From Sedimentisphaerales bacterium (lineage in GTDB: Bacteria > Planctomycetota > Phycisphaerae > Sedimentisphaerales > SM23-30): a stretch of 7,308 nt of DNA. The DNA lies in NCBI GenBank assembly GCA_030640865.1, contig DAOWIP010000473.1:1-7308 (forward strand). The letters run 5' to 3'. The translations under genes and the position numbers were made by a program. Positions 5,877-7,308 of this stretch are shown piece after piece (position 1 is the stretch's first letter; every line of letters starts with the position of its first letter). The notes under the pieces were generated by a model, which ran no database searches, was not told the origin of the DNA, and saw only the letters and a list, made by a program, of their open reading frames with translations.

Positions 5877-6818
5877 TTATTGGCTTAACAGTTTAACATG
5901 ATTCAGTACGCAACCGCTCAAGGCGCCCAACTGATAACCGCCTTCGAGCAATGATAAGAATCGGCCGTCGCAGCATTGCCGGGCAAGCTCAAGTGTTGAG
6001 CGGGTAAGTTCTTCGTAGCCGGCTTCCGACATTGTCAACTGACTGAGCGGGTCTTTGCGATGGCCATCAAAGCCGGCGGAAACCAGGATAAAATCGGGGT
6101 TAAACTCACGGGCAACCGGCAGAAAATTCACATTGAAAAGTTCCAGGCATTCCTCGTTACCGGCTCCCGGCTCCATAGTCAGATTCAGGGTAAAGCCGCG
6201 ACCGGCCCCTTCGCCGAACTCGTGCGGCCAACCCGTACCCGGAAAGAGCGTCGCGGGATGCTGATGAAGACTGCAGTACAAAACCGTATCGTCCCGTTCA
6301 AAACTGTTCTGTGTACCATTGCCGTGATGTACATCCCAATCGAGAATCAATATTTTCTTCAGTTTGTGTTGTTTTTGTAAGTATCGGCAGGCGATAGCGA
6401 TATTATTGAACAAACAGAATCCCATAGCAAGGTTATGCTCGGCATGATGGCCGGGTGGACGTAATGGGCAAAAACCATTATCAGCCCGGCCGGAAACGAT
6501 CATATCACAGGCGCCGAGCGTAATGGCCACTGCTTCGCGTGCAACCTGAAAAGAGTCCGGACATATAGCCGTATCGTCTGAGTCGATGAACGGCAACTGG
6601 TTCTCACAGGCCGACCGTAGCCGATCTACATAGTCCTGTGTATGAATATCGAGAATCCACGGGTCCGGATCGATTCGCTCATCTACCGGCAGAAGGCCGG
6701 GCCATATCCGGTCGGACTTGAGTGTTTCCATAATGCTGGTCAACCGCGCAGGCCGTTCAGGATGCTGTCCGGTGCGATGTTGTAAGAATATGTCATCGTA
6801 ACCCAGTAACGTTGCCAA
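5877..6818 (-). CDS. Histone deacetylase-family (AcuC/acetylpolyamine amidohydrolase-like) zinc amidohydrolase
   Basis: A 313-residue protein of normal length for bacterial histone-deacetylase-like enzymes. Visible motifs: HPERPARL (19-26), the active-site RPPGHHAE (120-127; catalytic H124 and H125), GFCLFNN (133-139), LDWDVHHGNGT (159-169; zinc ligands D162 and H164), SAGFDGH (247-253; zinc ligand D251), and LEGGY (291-295; the transition-state tyrosine Y295). All key residues are present, so it should be an active zinc-dependent amidohydrolase removing acetyl or other acyl groups from lysines, polyamines or small molecules; the substrate cannot be read from the sequence. It has no signal peptide, so it is cytoplasmic. 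The start is a TTG at 6818; an in-frame TGA lies 15 nt upstream, so the only alternatives are two ATT codons directly before it or a much later ATG that would remove conserved HPERPARL. No clear Shine-Dalgarno site is seen. The neighbours do not suggest a pathway. Confidence 0.93.
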   Translation of the reverse strand: MATLLGYDDIFLQHRTGQHPERPARLTSIMETLKSDRIWPGLLPVDERIDPDPWILDIHTQDYVDRLRSACENQLPFIDSDDTAICPDSFQVAREAVAITLGACDMIVSGRADNGFCPLRPPGHHAEHNLAMGFCLFNNIAIACRYLQKQHKLKKILILDWDVHHGNGTQNSFERDDTVLYCSLHQHPATLFPGTGWPHEFGEGAGRGFTLNLTMEPGAGNEECLELFNVNFLPVAREFNPDFILVSAGFDGHRKDPLSQLTMSEAGYEELTRSTLELARQCCDGRFLSLLEGGYQLGALSGCVLNHVKLLSQ

Positions 6819-7113
6819 AATAATATATACTCATTCCAAATAAAAATGCCAGGTTAGTCAATTCGTAATTCGCTTAGTGCTATCGATTTGCAAGCAGGGC
6901 AACACAATTAAATAGTACCTTATGGAGTCTGACAAAACATAAAACATTCAGGTTATTATATCAAATCCCTGGTATAACGTCAAATCGGGAGGATACTGTT
7001 ATTATCTCTTGCGAAAATAGACGATAAATGGTAAAAGGAGGCTGTAGAATGATGCTGTGGCAATAGGGTGGTTTGTGGCCGTATTGCCTTAAGTGCTTAT
7101 TTTACATAGGCTT
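6819..7113. other. Non-coding region between the deacetylase gene and tRNA-Ser
   Basis: This AT-rich stretch of about 295 nt shows no gene on either strand. It contains the candidate deacetylase promoter near its left end. On the plus strand it has an AGGAGG (7036-7041) 7 nt before ATG ATG CTG TGG CAA TAG (7049-7066), a five-codon reading frame. Weak promoter-like boxes for the tRNA could be TTGCGA and TAAAAG (about 7011-7039), but none is convincing. Confidence 0.6.
6833..6861 (-). promoter_or_regulatory. Candidate promoter of the deacetylase-family gene
   Basis: TTGACT (6856-6861) and TGGAAT (6833-6838) with 17-nt spacing on the minus strand. The predicted start of transcription would fall within about 10 nt of the TTG start codon, giving a very short leader, which agrees with the lack of a Shine-Dalgarno site. 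Confidence 0.3.
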
Positions 7114-7200
7114 GGAGAGGTGTCCGAGTGGCTGAAGGAGCTGGTTTCGAAAACCAGTGTGCGGTTTTCTGCACCGCGGGGTCGAATCCCGCCCTCTCAG
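7114..7200 (+). tRNA. tRNA-Ser (anticodon CGA), with atypical positions
   Basis: An 87-nt class II tRNA. The acceptor 5' strand is GGAGAGG (7114-7120); the D arm is TCC/GGA (7123-7125 and 7137-7139). The anticodon stem is CTGGT/ACCAG around the loop TTCGAAA (7146-7152), giving anticodon CGA, which reads UCG serine codons. A long variable arm (7158-7175, GTGC/GCAC stem) is diagnostic for Ser, Leu or Tyr. The T arm is GCGGG/CCCGC around the loop GTCGAAT (7181-7187), the acceptor 3' strand is CCTCTCA (7193-7199), and the discriminator is G at 7200, as expected for tRNA-Ser. CCA is not encoded. Two positions are odd: the almost invariant T54 is G, and the first acceptor pair is G-A. It could be functional, slightly degenerate or affected by sequence errors. 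Confidence 0.85.
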
Positions 7201-7218
7201 TTACCGGGATAGGGATAT

Positions 7219-7270
7219 GTTGGGTGCCACCTTTCTGTATTTCAGAGAGGTGTTCCTGTATAACTCTCGG
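7219..7270 (+). repeat. 52-nt dispersed hairpin repeat, copy B
   Basis: Matches the reverse complement of 3035-3086 at 47 of 52 positions. The 10-bp hairpin CACCTTTCTG, loop TATTT, CAGAGAGGTG (7229-7253) is identical in both copies, while the five differences fall outside it. It starts 18 nt after the tRNA-Ser 3' end, so it would be in the 3' trailer of the tRNA transcript. Confidence 0.85.
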
Positions 7271-7281
7271 TTGGGTGGCGG

Positions 7282-7303
7282 CGTCTGTCCGGCAGGACAG
7301 GCG
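7282..7303 (+). repeat. Nine-bp hairpin at the right edge
   Basis: CGTCTGTCC, loop GGCA, GGACAGGCG form a 9-bp stem with one T-G wobble. It follows copy B by 11 nt. No T tract follows within the window. It may be part of a larger repeat unit together with copy B or another short intergenic repeat. Confidence 0.5.
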
Positions 7304-7308
7304 ATAGC

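Overview
The window reads as a moderately GC, anaerobe-type bacterial chromosome. The best guess is Planctomycetota, perhaps a Phycisphaerae/Sedimentisphaerales-like lineage. The reasons are a heparinase II/III-type polysaccharide lyase with a 'GGHPG...WIW.LN..PFW' N-terminal region, a DUF1573 lipoprotein beside a multiheme UshA-like lipoprotein, a bifurcating-type EtfAB, and heptamer and hairpin repeats scattered between and inside genes. The lineage is inferred from family resemblance only; there is no marker gene.

All protein genes lie on the minus strand, so transcription runs right to left; a tRNA lies on the plus strand at the right edge. From right to left: a 52-nt hairpin repeat and a second hairpin (7219-7303); a tRNA-Ser(CGA) with two odd positions (7114-7200); a roughly 295-nt non-coding stretch; a histone-deacetylase-family amidohydrolase (5877-6818); a two-gene lipoprotein cluster made of a DUF1573 protein (4642-5793) and a four-heme UshA-like cytochrome (3137-4582); a 339-nt gap holding a second, inverted copy of the 52-nt repeat, a heptamer array and a good promoter; etfB-etfA (1832-2797 and 797-1825); and the first 210 codons of a secreted heparinase-like lyase (1-631) that runs off the left edge.

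The most striking observation is that etfB is broken. Its conserved N- and C-terminal parts are in the same frame, but they are separated by about 102 nt that the family does not have. This extra segment carries a 7-bp hairpin, four tandem GAGTTGT-type heptamers and an in-frame TGA. The same heptamer occurs again, in the same orientation, about 0.57 kb away, upstream of the etfB promoter. Either a short repeat element recently inactivated the electron-transfer flavoprotein, or the assembly is wrong there.

Functionally, EtfAB would pass electrons between flavoprotein dehydrogenases and NADH or quinone. The DUF1573/cytochrome pair looks like an exported redox module anchored to a membrane. The lyase would degrade acidic polysaccharides outside the cytoplasm. 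The deacetylase-like enzyme has no obvious link to its neighbours. I see no CRISPR array, transposase, phage gene or toxin-antitoxin pair, and no clear evidence for a wholly new system. The repeat insertion and the dispersed hairpin repeat are the best leads.
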